Assembly: GCF_000760735.1 (NCBI RefSeq)
Contig: NZ_JMEX01000008.1
Span: forward strand, 1-64,000
Reading direction: 5' to 3'
From: Rhodococcoides fascians A44A
GTDB lineage: Bacteria; Actinomycetota; Actinomycetes; Mycobacteriales; Mycobacteriaceae
DNA length: 64,000 nt
The position numbers and the translations under genes are program-made. Below are positions 47,454 through 55,282 of this stretch, piece by piece. How positions within the stretch are numbered: the stretch's first letter is position 1; each line of letters begins with the position of its first letter. The notes beneath the pieces were generated by a model. The model saw only the letters and a program-made list of their open reading frames with translations, was not told where the DNA came from and made no database searches.

Positions 47454-48445
47454 TCCTGCACACTCCTGGCTGCCAGATCGGTCAGGGCCTCGGTCACCAG
47501 ATTGCGCACCAAGGGAACTTTGAACCCGTTGTCCCGCAACGGCACCGCGGCCTTCAATTCCAAGTCGATCGCTTCACGAAACGCCTCGTGCTTCGCCGAC
47601 CTGCCCAGCAGTTCACCCTCCGCGGTGATCGCACGCCACGGCTTGTGCGCGACTCCGCCGAGCGCCACGCGCGCCTCGGTGACCTGACCGCCCTCCACCC
47701 GAAGGACCGCAGCCACCGACGCGAGCGCGAATGCGTAGGACGCACGGTCGCGCACCTTCCGGTACAGCGACACCGCGCCGTCGGGCAGCGCAGGAATGTC
47801 GATGGAGGTGACGATCTCGTCGTGGCCGATGGTGGTGTCCAGATCGGGATCGTGTCCGGGTAGCCGGTACAGCTCCCCGATCGGCACACGATGGGCCCCG
47901 TGCGGGCCCTGAATGTTCACCACCGCATCCAACGCGGTCAACGCCACTGCCATGTCCGACGGATGCGTCGCCACACAATGATCCGACGCCCCGAGGATGG
48001 CGAGGTTGCGATGATCACCCGCGATGGCCGGACAGCCGGAACCAGGATCACGTTTGTTGCACGGCTTGGAGGTGTCCATGAAGTAGACACACCTCGTGCG
48101 CTGGAACAGATTGCCCCCGACGGTGGCCATGTTGCGGAGCTGACCCGACGCACCGGACAACACCGCACGCGACAACACGGGATAGCGCGAGCGAACCACC
48201 GGATGCACAGCCAGATCACTGTTGCTCACCGCTGCGCCGACCCGAAGCGACCCGTCGTCCAGAATGTCGATCTCACCGAGCGGCAACCTCGTCACGTCGA
48301 TGAGCGACGACGGTTGCGCCGCACCGAGCTTCATCAGATCGACCAGGTTGGTCCCACCGCCCAGAAGCGCGGAATCCGGATCCGACGCAAGCCGATTCAC
48401 AGCGTCGGCGACGTCGGTGGCGACGTCGTAGGTGAACGTCTTCAT
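47450..48445 (-). CDS. Molybdenum hydroxylase, FAD-binding subunit (PaoB-like)
   Basis: A 331-residue FAD subunit of the xanthine oxidase family. The FAD motifs LLGGGTNLVDLMK and ATVGGNLFQRTRC are clear. After that comes an insertion with Cys residues, CVYFMDTSKPCNKRD then GSGC, at the place where E. coli PaoB binds an extra [4Fe-4S] cluster. This makes the PaoB type likely rather than a plain CoxM type. It overlaps both neighbours by four bases (ATGA on each side), so the three subunits are made in step. Confidence 0.9.
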   Translation of the reverse strand: MKTFTYDVATDVADAVNRLASDPDSALLGGGTNLVDLMKLGAAQPSSLIDVTRLPLGEIDILDDGSLRVGAAVSNSDLAVHPVVRSRYPVLSRAVLSGASGQLRNMATVGGNLFQRTRCVYFMDTSKPCNKRDPGSGCPAIAGDHRNLAILGASDHCVATHPSDMAVALTALDAVVNIQGPHGAHRVPIGELYRLPGHDPDLDTTIGHDEIVTSIDIPALPDGAVSLYRKVRDRASYAFALASVAAVLRVEGGQVTEARVALGGVAHKPWRAITAEGELLGRSAKHEAFREAIDLELKAAVPLRDNGFKVPLVRNLVTEALTDLAARSVQE

Positions 48446-48936
48446 TCGCTTGCCTCCATCACTGCGGGCACGATGTTGGCGTAGGCACCGCAGCGGCACA
48501 GGTTGCCGGACATCCGTTCGCGGACTTCCTCGCGGGTCAGGCGTGGGTGATCGTCCTCGGTGACCGCGCTCGGCCAGCCTTGCTTCGCCTCCTCGATGAC
48601 GGCAACGGCCGAGCAGATCTGCCCGGACGTACAGTATCCGCACTGAAACGCGTCGTTGTCGACGAAGGCCTGTTGCACAGGATGGAGCGTGTCACCGTCG
48701 GCGAGGCCCTCCACGGTCACCACCTCGCGGCCCTGGTAGCCGACTGCGAGGGCGAGGCAGCTGTTGATGCGGCGGCCGTCGACGAGCACGGTGCACGCAC
48801 CGCACTGGCCGTGATCGCATCCCTTCTTGGCGCCGATCAGATCGAGATGTTCTCGAAGTGCGTCGAGCAGAGTCGTCCGCACATCGCAGTCGAAATCGTG
48901 GTCGGTGCCGTTCACGCGCAGCGTCACTCTGGTCAT
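48442..48936 (-). CDS. Molybdenum hydroxylase, [2Fe-2S] subunit (PaoA-like)
   Basis: A 164-residue electron-transfer subunit with two [2Fe-2S] clusters. The plant-type cluster is bound by Cys40, Cys45, Cys48 and Cys60 (GCDHGQCGAC), the second by Cys99, Cys102, Cys147 and Cys149 (CGYC and CRC). ATG at 48936 matches the usual start; an ATG at 48975 would add 13 residues with no export signal. First gene of the hydroxylase operon. An iron-box-like sequence lies 53 bases upstream. Confidence 0.92.
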   Translation of the reverse strand: MTRVTLRVNGTDHDFDCDVRTTLLDALREHLDLIGAKKGCDHGQCGACTVLVDGRRINSCLALAVGYQGREVVTVEGLADGDTLHPVQQAFVDNDAFQCGYCTSGQICSAVAVIEEAKQGWPSAVTEDDHPRLTREEVRERMSGNLCRCGAYANIVPAVMEASE

Positions 48937-48988
48937 GCGGTCGCAATTACCCAGGATCGTAGAATTCTCAAACATAGTGGCGCACAAC

Positions 48989-49007
48989 AAAGGCCAGCCT
49001 AACCTCC
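48989..49007 (-). promoter_or_regulatory. Weak IdeR/DtxR box-like sequence upstream of the hydroxylase operon
   Basis: The plus strand reads AAAGGCCAGCCTAACCTCC, matching 13 of 19 positions of TTAGGTTAGCCTAACCTAA. It lies upstream of the operon for an enzyme with three kinds of iron-sulfur cluster, so iron control would make sense, but the match is imperfect. Confidence 0.25.
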
Positions 49008-49026
49008 CTCGCCTATGTGAGTAAAT

Positions 49027-50505
49027 CTAGGTGAACCCGAGAATCTCCTCACCCCATGCCCGACGGAGTTCGCGGTCCGGGTCGTCGACCTCCGTGTCGT
49101 GCTTGTCGATCAACAGAGTCGTCCGAGTCGCCTCGTCGTACGGAGCCCACGGATCACGTCCGTACGCGAAATCGACCCAGCGGCGCCGGAGACGCTCACC
49201 GACCGCTTCTGCAGTTCTGCGACCACCCAGCTTGAACGTCGGATCCTTGGGAACGACGCCGAAGTTGCCGAACACATAGGGCACCTCGGTACCGTGCATC
49301 GCGCCCAGCCTGGTGATCTTCAGGAACGGAGTCGCCTGGTCGAAGCGATACAGAAAAGTGCGTGCCCGACGACTGTGCGCCTCCGCGATCCACAGCGTCG
49401 GCATTCGAAACGCTGCATCGCGCGAAATTTCGAGCGCCGACCGCTTCGTCGGATACCCCGGATAGGCCGACGTGACCTCCACTTCCTCGTCGGACCTCAT
49501 CTCGGGATGATCCTCGGCGATCGCCTGGAACATCTCGTGCACCTTGTCCGGGGTGATCGGCATCAACGGCGACTTCATCAGCTTGAACATCGACGATTCG
49601 TCGTGGTTGGTCCCGATCAACAGAGGGACCGCGTGCTGGTACCCCTTCTGGAAGGCCGCGACCGGGTAGTGCGGGACCAGATCCCTGTCGACGACGGGAG
49701 CCAGCGCCAAGGTTCCCGGCACTTTCGCCGGGATCTCCTGCACCAACTCACCCGTCGCTCGCACGATGTCCCCGATGTCGAGCCCCCGCAGTCCCGACGC
49801 CTCCACCCCCGCGAGTTCCAGGAAACGCTCCGCAATGGACGACGCCCTCTGCGCCCCGTACACCGATGTCGCCGGGGAGCTCTCCGCGATGACCCGGTGG
49901 AACAGTCCGGCAGCCGCAGGCGAGACCATCAGGGTGGTGACCGACCCACCGCCCGCCGACTCCCCGAACAGCGTCACCTGCGACGGATCACCGCCGAAGC
50001 CCGCAATGTTGTCCCGCACCCATTCCAGAGCCGCGATCTGATCACGCAGACCGACGTTGGAATCGAAATCCCCGAACGCCGAGAAATCCAGAAACCCCAG
50101 CGCACCGAGACGGTAGCCCACCGTCACCAGCACCACCTGACCGTCGGTGACCAGCGTCCTGCCGTCGTACACCCGTTGCGCGGAGTTGCCCAGGTAGTAC
50201 GCGCCGCCGTGAATCCACACCATCACCGGCAAGCCTCGGGCGCCGGCCGGGCTCCACACGTTGAGCGTCAGGCAGTCCTCGCCGACGGTCAGGCCCGGGT
50301 CGATGGGCAGGGGGCCGTGCTCGGTCTGCGGCGCGATGTGCCCGAACTCGGTCGCGTCGCGCACGCCCGACCATGCCGTCGGCGGCCGCGGTGCCCGCAG
50401 CCGCAGATCGCCCACCGGGGGCGCCGCGTAGGGAATTCCCTTCCACACGGCCACACCGTCGTCGACGATTCCCTGCACCTGTCCATACAGTGTCTGCGCG
50501 ATCAC
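49027..50505 (-). CDS. Type B carboxylesterase
   Basis: A 492-residue esterase of the carboxylesterase/cholinesterase family. Oxyanion segment WIHGGAYYLGN, nucleophile Ser183 in FGESAGGGS, acidic residue in IGTNHDES, and His in GAMHGTEVPYVFG. EDCLTLNVW is the family signature 2. It hydrolyses esters or amides of small or lipid-like molecules; the substrate is not readable. GTG at 50505 gives the family opening (VIAQTLYGQVQG), with AGGGGAT about 10 bases upstream. No signal peptide. It lies downstream of deaD but past a strong terminator. Confidence 0.9.
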   Translation of the reverse strand: MIAQTLYGQVQGIVDDGVAVWKGIPYAAPPVGDLRLRAPRPPTAWSGVRDATEFGHIAPQTEHGPLPIDPGLTVGEDCLTLNVWSPAGARGLPVMVWIHGGAYYLGNSAQRVYDGRTLVTDGQVVLVTVGYRLGALGFLDFSAFGDFDSNVGLRDQIAALEWVRDNIAGFGGDPSQVTLFGESAGGGSVTTLMVSPAAAGLFHRVIAESSPATSVYGAQRASSIAERFLELAGVEASGLRGLDIGDIVRATGELVQEIPAKVPGTLALAPVVDRDLVPHYPVAAFQKGYQHAVPLLIGTNHDESSMFKLMKSPLMPITPDKVHEMFQAIAEDHPEMRSDEEVEVTSAYPGYPTKRSALEISRDAAFRMPTLWIAEAHSRRARTFLYRFDQATPFLKITRLGAMHGTEVPYVFGNFGVVPKDPTFKLGGRRTAEAVGERLRRRWVDFAYGRDPWAPYDEATRTTLLIDKHDTEVDDPDRELRRAWGEEILGFT

Positions 50506-50586
50506 CGACTCATGATCCCCTGCCGGCGGTGCGTCGTCCCGACAAGTCGATCGAATTCTCGAGGTGCGGACCACCGGCCCGGTGGA

Positions 50587-50630
50587 CACGAGAAAACCCC
50601 CATCCGACGTGCGGGTGGGGGTTTCTCGTG
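50587..50630 (-). terminator. Hairpin terminator of deaD
   Basis: CACGAGAAAACCCCCATCCG on the left pairs with CGGGTGGGGGTTTCTCGTG on the right, with one bulged A and one mismatch. On the minus strand it begins 8 bases after the deaD stop codon and separates it from the downstream carboxylesterase gene. Confidence 0.85.
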
Positions 50631-50638
50631 TGCTCGTG

Positions 50639-52435
50639 TCAGTCCCGGGGACGACGGCCCTTGAACTTGCCGCCGCCGCGGGGGCCACCGCGGCCACCGG
50701 GAGGACCCGAATCAGGCTGAAGCTGAATCAACACACCGCTGATCCTGGTGCGCCGCAACGCCTCGACCGTCTCGTCGGCGAGATCGGCGGGCAGCTCGAC
50801 GAGCGAGTGATCGGGACGAATGCTGATGTGCCCGAAGTCCGAGCGCCGGAGCCCACCCTCGTTGGCGATGGCACCGACGATGGCACCGGGAGCGACGTGA
50901 TGACGCTTGCCGACGGCGATGCGGTACGTCGCCATCGCCTGGCCGGTCTTGCGGTGGTGCGAGCTTGCGGCATCGTCGTCGAACGTCCGCGCCGGCCGCG
51001 GCTCGCGCTTCTCGCGAGGTGCGCGCGGCGGGGCAGGAGGCTCGGGCTTGAGCAGGAACTCCTCGCCGTCACGGGATTGAACGGCCAGAGCCGCTGCGAT
51101 GTCCGCCAACGGGACGTCGTGCTCACGCTCGTAATCCTCGATGAGCTTGCGGAACAAGCTCAGGTTCGGCGAGTTCAGGCTCTCGGTGATGGAGTCGCCG
51201 AACTTGGTGACACGTTGGGCGTTGACGTCGTCGACGCTCGGCAACTGGATCTCGGTGATGGGCTGACGCGTCGCACGTTCGATCGCCTTGAGCAGGTGAC
51301 GCTCCCGCGGTGCGACGAACAGCAGTGCCTCGCCTGCACGTCCCGCTCGCCCGGTGCGACCGATGCGGTGCACGTAGGACTCGGTGTCGTGCGGAATGTC
51401 GTAGTTGATGACGTGCGAAATTCGGTCGACGTCGAGTCCGCGGGCCGCGACATCGGTCGCGACCAGAACGTCGATGGTGCCGTTCTTGAGCTGACCGATG
51501 GTGCGCTCACGCTGAGCCTGGACGATGTCACCGTTGATGGCCGCTGCCGAGAAGCCCCTGGCCCGCAGTTTCTCCGCGAGTTCCTCGGTGGCCTGCTTGG
51601 TACGGACGAACATGATCATCGCCTCGAACTCTTCGACCTCGAAGATGCGAGTGAGTGCCTCGAGCTTGCGCTGATGCGCCACCTGGACGTACCGCTGGGT
51701 GATGTTCGGTGCCGTCGACGTCTTGGTCTTGACGGTGATCTCCACCGGATCGTGCAGGTACTGCTTGGAGATCTTGCGAATGGCAGGCGGCATCGTCGCG
51801 GAGAACAGCGCAACCTGCTTGTACTCCGGAGTGTCCGAGAGAATGCGCTCGACGTCCTCCTGGAAGCCCATCTTGAGCATCTCGTCGGCCTCGTCGAGCA
51901 CCAGGTACTCGAGATGCGACAGATCGAGCGTGCCCTTCTCCAGGTGGTCGATGACACGACCGGGCGTTCCGACGATGATCTGCGCGCCCTTGCGCAACCC
52001 GGACAGCTGGATACCGTAGGCCTGGCCGCCGTAGATCGGAAGAATGTGCAGGCCCGGAATGTTGGCCGCGTACTTGCCGAACGCCTCGGCCACCTGCAGC
52101 GCCAGCTCACGCGTCGGCGCCAGGACGAGCGCCTGCGGAACACGCCGCTCTACGTCCAGACGCGACAGGATCGGCACGGCGAACGCGGCGGTCTTACCGG
52201 TGCCGGTCTGCGCGAGGCCGACGACGTCGCTGCCGTTCATCAACGGCGGAATCGTCGCCGCCTGAATCGGCGACGGACTCTCGTAGCCCACGGCATGCAG
52301 AGCCTTCAGCACGCGCTCGTCGATACCCAGATCGGCGAACGTGGTGGTGGGAGACTCGGAAGGGGACTCGGCGGAGGGGGTCGCTTCGGAGGACGCCGAT
52401 GCCGACCCGCTCGAAGTGGACTCGTCAGTCGTCAC
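50639..52435 (-). CDS. deaD: DEAD-box RNA helicase (DeaD/CsdA)
   Basis: A 598-residue ATP-dependent RNA helicase. After a Ser-rich disordered N terminus (residues 1-32), the Q motif, Walker A AQTGTGKT (75-82), PTRELALQ, TPGR, LDEADEML, SAT and the C-terminal motifs (ARGLDVDRI, HRIGRTGR) follow in order. The C-terminal DbpA-like RNA-binding domain is seen at about residues 510-580, and the tail is Gly/Arg-rich (PPGGRGGPRGGGKFKGR). DeaD remodels rRNA and mRNA structures in ribosome assembly and cold growth. Terminated by the hairpin at 50587-50630. Confidence 0.95.
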   Translation of the reverse strand: MTTDESTSSGSASASSEATPSAESPSESPTTTFADLGIDERVLKALHAVGYESPSPIQAATIPPLMNGSDVVGLAQTGTGKTAAFAVPILSRLDVERRVPQALVLAPTRELALQVAEAFGKYAANIPGLHILPIYGGQAYGIQLSGLRKGAQIIVGTPGRVIDHLEKGTLDLSHLEYLVLDEADEMLKMGFQEDVERILSDTPEYKQVALFSATMPPAIRKISKQYLHDPVEITVKTKTSTAPNITQRYVQVAHQRKLEALTRIFEVEEFEAMIMFVRTKQATEELAEKLRARGFSAAAINGDIVQAQRERTIGQLKNGTIDVLVATDVAARGLDVDRISHVINYDIPHDTESYVHRIGRTGRAGRAGEALLFVAPRERHLLKAIERATRQPITEIQLPSVDDVNAQRVTKFGDSITESLNSPNLSLFRKLIEDYEREHDVPLADIAAALAVQSRDGEEFLLKPEPPAPPRAPREKREPRPARTFDDDAASSHHRKTGQAMATYRIAVGKRHHVAPGAIVGAIANEGGLRRSDFGHISIRPDHSLVELPADLADETVEALRRTRISGVLIQLQPDSGPPGGRGGPRGGGKFKGRRPRD

Positions 52436-52780
52436 AGCGGCATCCTGATTCGGCAGTGTTGAACAAGTAGTCGATTGTGCTCATATACAGCCGAGCTTAG
52501 TCCCTGTCACGGACTCGGACAGACGAGTGTCGCAAATCAGCGGTCGACGTCACCTCCCACGCCCCGTCCCGCCGACCAGCATCGTCGGTGTCGTGGTGAC
52601 CGAGGCGACACTCGCTGTCGAAATCGACGGTCGCAACAGTTATTGTGCACTGCGAGTCACACCTAACTCCACACGACTGGTCGGAAAAATTCGCAAACCG
52701 GACACCCTCGGTAGTGCAACACGGCCCCGAATGTGATGAAATGCACACCTGTTACGTCATTTTCCCGGAGGGGTCCTACA
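52436..52780. other. Divergent intergenic region between deaD and the acyl-CoA ligase gene
   Basis: 345 bases with no supportable gene on either strand. It must hold both promoters; I could not pick a convincing pair of -35/-10 hexamers by eye. The last 14 bases contain the strong ribosome binding site GGAGGGG (52768-52774) for the ligase. Confidence 0.7.
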
Positions 52781-54568
52781 GTGCGCGAATATTCTGTGCC
52801 GGCGTCATTCACCATTCCCGACGATGCTTCGATGGCCGATACCGTTTTCCGGTACGAGAAGGAGTCCCCGAACCTCGTACCGTTCCAGCGTCTCGTCGGC
52901 GGAACCTGGACCGACGTCACCGCAGCGCAGTTCGCCAAGGAGGTCAAGGCCGTCGCCAAGGGCCTGATCGCCTCCGGCGTCGAGCTGGGCGACCGCGTCG
53001 CGATCCTGTCGGCAACCCGCTACGAGTGGGTCGTCCTCGACTACGCCATCTGGACCGCAGGCGGCTGCACCGTCGCGATCTACGAGACCTCCGCAGCCGA
53101 TCAGGCTCAGTGGATCCTCGAGGACTCCGCCACCAAACTGCTGATTCTCGAGACTCCCGCACATGCCGAGGCACTGAAGGAGGTCACCGAAGGCGCAGCA
53201 GACCTGCGCGAGGTGCTGCAGATCGACGCAGGCGCCATCGACGAACTGACCACCCGCGGTGCAGGGATCAGCGACGAGGACCTCGACACCAGGCGTCACC
53301 AGGTGAAGGCGTCGGCGCCCGCAACGCTGATCTACACCTCCGGAACGACCGGTCGCCCCAAGGGTGTCCAGCTGACGCACGCCAACTTCTACGCCGAGGT
53401 GCAGGCCACACAGCTCGCTCTGCACGATTCGATGAAAGAGGGCAACCGCACCCTGATGTTCCTGCCGATGGCGCACGTGTTCGCGCGCGCTGTCTCCTTC
53501 GGCGCATTCGAGTCGAAGGCCACCATCGGCCACACCTCGGACATCACCACGCTGCTCGACCAGTTCGCGACGTTCAAGCCGGACTTCATCCTGTCCGTCC
53601 CGCGTGTGTTCGAGAAGGTCTACAACTCGGCCAAACAGAAAGCACACGACGGCGGCAAGGGCGGCATCTTCGACAAGGCCGCGGCCACCGCGATCGAGTG
53701 GAGCGAAGCCCAGGACAAGGGCGGCGCCGGACTGCTCCTGAACATCAAGCACACCGTGTTCGACAAGCTCGTCTACTCCAAGCTGCGCGCAGCACTCGGC
53801 GGCAACTGCGACCGCGCAATCTCCGGCGGCGCCCCCCTCGGCGCACGCCTCGGTCACTTCTTCCGCGGCGTGGGAATCCCCGTCTACGAGGGCTACGGCC
53901 TCACCGAGACCAGCGCGGCCATCACCGTCAACACCACCGCCGAGCAGCGCATCGGCAGCGTCGGCAAACCGCTCAACGGCCACGCCGCCAAGATCGCCGA
54001 GGACGGCGAACTTCTGCTCAAGGGCCCGGTCGTCTTCGGTGGCTACTGGCACAACGAGAAGGCGACTGCGGAGTCCATCGTCGACGGGTGGTTCCACACC
54101 GGCGACCTCGGTGCCATCGACCAGGACGGATACGTCTCCATCACCGGCCGCAAGAAGGAAATCATCGTCACGGCCGGCGGCAAGAACGTCGCACCTGCCG
54201 TGCTCGAGGACGCACTGCGCGCGCACGCCCTGATCAGCCAGACCCTCGTCGTCGGAGACGCCAAGCCGTTCATCGGCGCGCTTCTCACCCTCGATCCCGA
54301 AGCCCTGCCCGGGTGGAAGGAACGGCACAACCTCACCGACATCTCGTTCGAGGACCTGAAGAAGCACCCCGAACTGGTCGCCGAGATCGACAAGGCCGTC
54401 GCCGACGCCAACAAGAAGGTGTCCAACGCCGAGCAGATCAAGAAGTACAAGATCCTGGAGCAGGACTTCACCGTCGAATCGGGAGAACTGACCCCGACGA
54501 TGAAGCTCAAGCGGAACATCATCCACCAGGAGCGCGGCTCGGAGATCGAGTCGATCTACGCCAAGTAG
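52781..54568 (+). CDS. Long-chain fatty-acid-CoA ligase (FadD15-like)
   Basis: A 595-residue AMP-forming ligase that activates fatty acids with ATP and CoA. The P loop is IYTSGTTGRPKGV; other motifs are YEGYGLTETSA, the adenylate-binding GWFHTGDLG and the linker GRKKEIIVTAGGKNVAP. The lengths and the VREYSVPASFTIPDDASMA opening agree with mycobacterial FadD15-type enzymes. GTG at 52781 is preceded 7 bases upstream by GGAGGGG; an ATG at 52733 would ignore this site. Probably supplies acyl-CoA for beta-oxidation or lipid storage. Ends at a hairpin. Confidence 0.92.
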   Translation: MREYSVPASFTIPDDASMADTVFRYEKESPNLVPFQRLVGGTWTDVTAAQFAKEVKAVAKGLIASGVELGDRVAILSATRYEWVVLDYAIWTAGGCTVAIYETSAADQAQWILEDSATKLLILETPAHAEALKEVTEGAADLREVLQIDAGAIDELTTRGAGISDEDLDTRRHQVKASAPATLIYTSGTTGRPKGVQLTHANFYAEVQATQLALHDSMKEGNRTLMFLPMAHVFARAVSFGAFESKATIGHTSDITTLLDQFATFKPDFILSVPRVFEKVYNSAKQKAHDGGKGGIFDKAAATAIEWSEAQDKGGAGLLLNIKHTVFDKLVYSKLRAALGGNCDRAISGGAPLGARLGHFFRGVGIPVYEGYGLTETSAAITVNTTAEQRIGSVGKPLNGHAAKIAEDGELLLKGPVVFGGYWHNEKATAESIVDGWFHTGDLGAIDQDGYVSITGRKKEIIVTAGGKNVAPAVLEDALRAHALISQTLVVGDAKPFIGALLTLDPEALPGWKERHNLTDISFEDLKKHPELVAEIDKAVADANKKVSNAEQIKKYKILEQDFTVESGELTPTMKLKRNIIHQERGSEIESIYAK

Positions 54569-54579
54569 ACAGTTTCTGC

Positions 54580-54617
54580 GTGTGGCGGGCGGACCCGGAC
54601 CGGGCCGCCCGTCACAC
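54580..54617. terminator. Bidirectional hairpin between convergent lipid genes
   Basis: GTGTGGCGGGCGGACCCGG pairs with CCGGGCCGCCCGTCACAC (one mismatch, one bulge). It begins 12 bases after the acyl-CoA ligase stop and its right arm overlaps the stop codon of the convergent hydrolase gene, so it can end both transcripts. Confidence 0.75.
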
Positions 54618-55226
54618 GTGTGTCAGGAGAAACTCCGCGGCTTCGAGCGAAACCGTCCGGTGAACCTTCTCGTGCAGTAGATCGTGGCCCGCGTCCTCGA
54701 ATTCACGAAGGCGGGCGCCCGGCACGTTCGGGATCCACGACCGGACTGCGTCGATGGGCGCCATGCGGTCGTCGACACCGTGCATCGCCAGCAGCGGCAA
54801 GGTGGAATCGCTCAGATCGGTCGGCTTGCCCGTCGTCGACTTGGGAGTTCCGCACAGTACGACCGACGCGAAACCGTCCGGGTTCTTTCCGAGCGCAGAG
54901 ATTGCCGTCGCGGCACCGAGCGAGTGGCCCATCAGCGCGACCGGGACACCCGAACGCTCGGAGCGTGCGATGTCCGCGAGCTGCAGGGCATTGTCGGCAA
55001 GACCGGTGATCTGCGACGCGTCGGACAACTCGCCCTCGGTCAGCCCGTGACCGACGTGATCGACCGCCCACACGTCGATGTTCTCGGTGTTCATGACGCG
55101 GGCGAACCGATGATAATTGCCGCTGTTCTGGCCCAAGCCGTGCAGAAACACCAGTACGAGACGGGGATGCGGCGTGGTCCAGGACCGATAGTGCACGGCC
55201 CCGGTGACTCCTTCGAAAAACGGCAT
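54612..55226 (-). CDS. Alpha/beta hydrolase, monoacylglycerol-lipase-like
   Basis: A 204-residue hydrolase of the serine aminopeptidase S33/monoacylglycerol lipase group. VFLHGLGQNSGNYHRFA carries the oxyanion site, MGHSLGAA the nucleophile Ser, GVDDRMAP the acid, and DAGHDLLHE the His. It probably cleaves monoacylglycerols or similar esters in the cytosol. The cap is short. ATG at 55226 (residue 15 of a longer frame) is used since PFFEGVTG is the typical opening. Convergent with the acyl-CoA ligase gene. Confidence 0.87.
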   Translation of the reverse strand: MPFFEGVTGAVHYRSWTTPHPRLVLVFLHGLGQNSGNYHRFARVMNTENIDVWAVDHVGHGLTEGELSDASQITGLADNALQLADIARSERSGVPVALMGHSLGAATAISALGKNPDGFASVVLCGTPKSTTGKPTDLSDSTLPLLAMHGVDDRMAPIDAVRSWIPNVPGARLREFEDAGHDLLHEKVHRTVSLEAAEFLLTHV

Positions 55227-55282
55227 TCGACTATTTTGCCTTCTCGACGGACCTGTCGCTGCATTCACCTACAGTTGGGCGC

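Noticed and set aside
45408..47687. Plus-strand open frame of 759 codons opposite the molybdenum hydroxylase
   Set aside because: Arg- and His-rich shadow without domains; the minus strand has the full set of hydroxylase motifs.
50564..52462. Plus-strand open frame of 632 codons opposite deaD
   Set aside because: Antisense shadow; all helicase motifs are on the minus strand.
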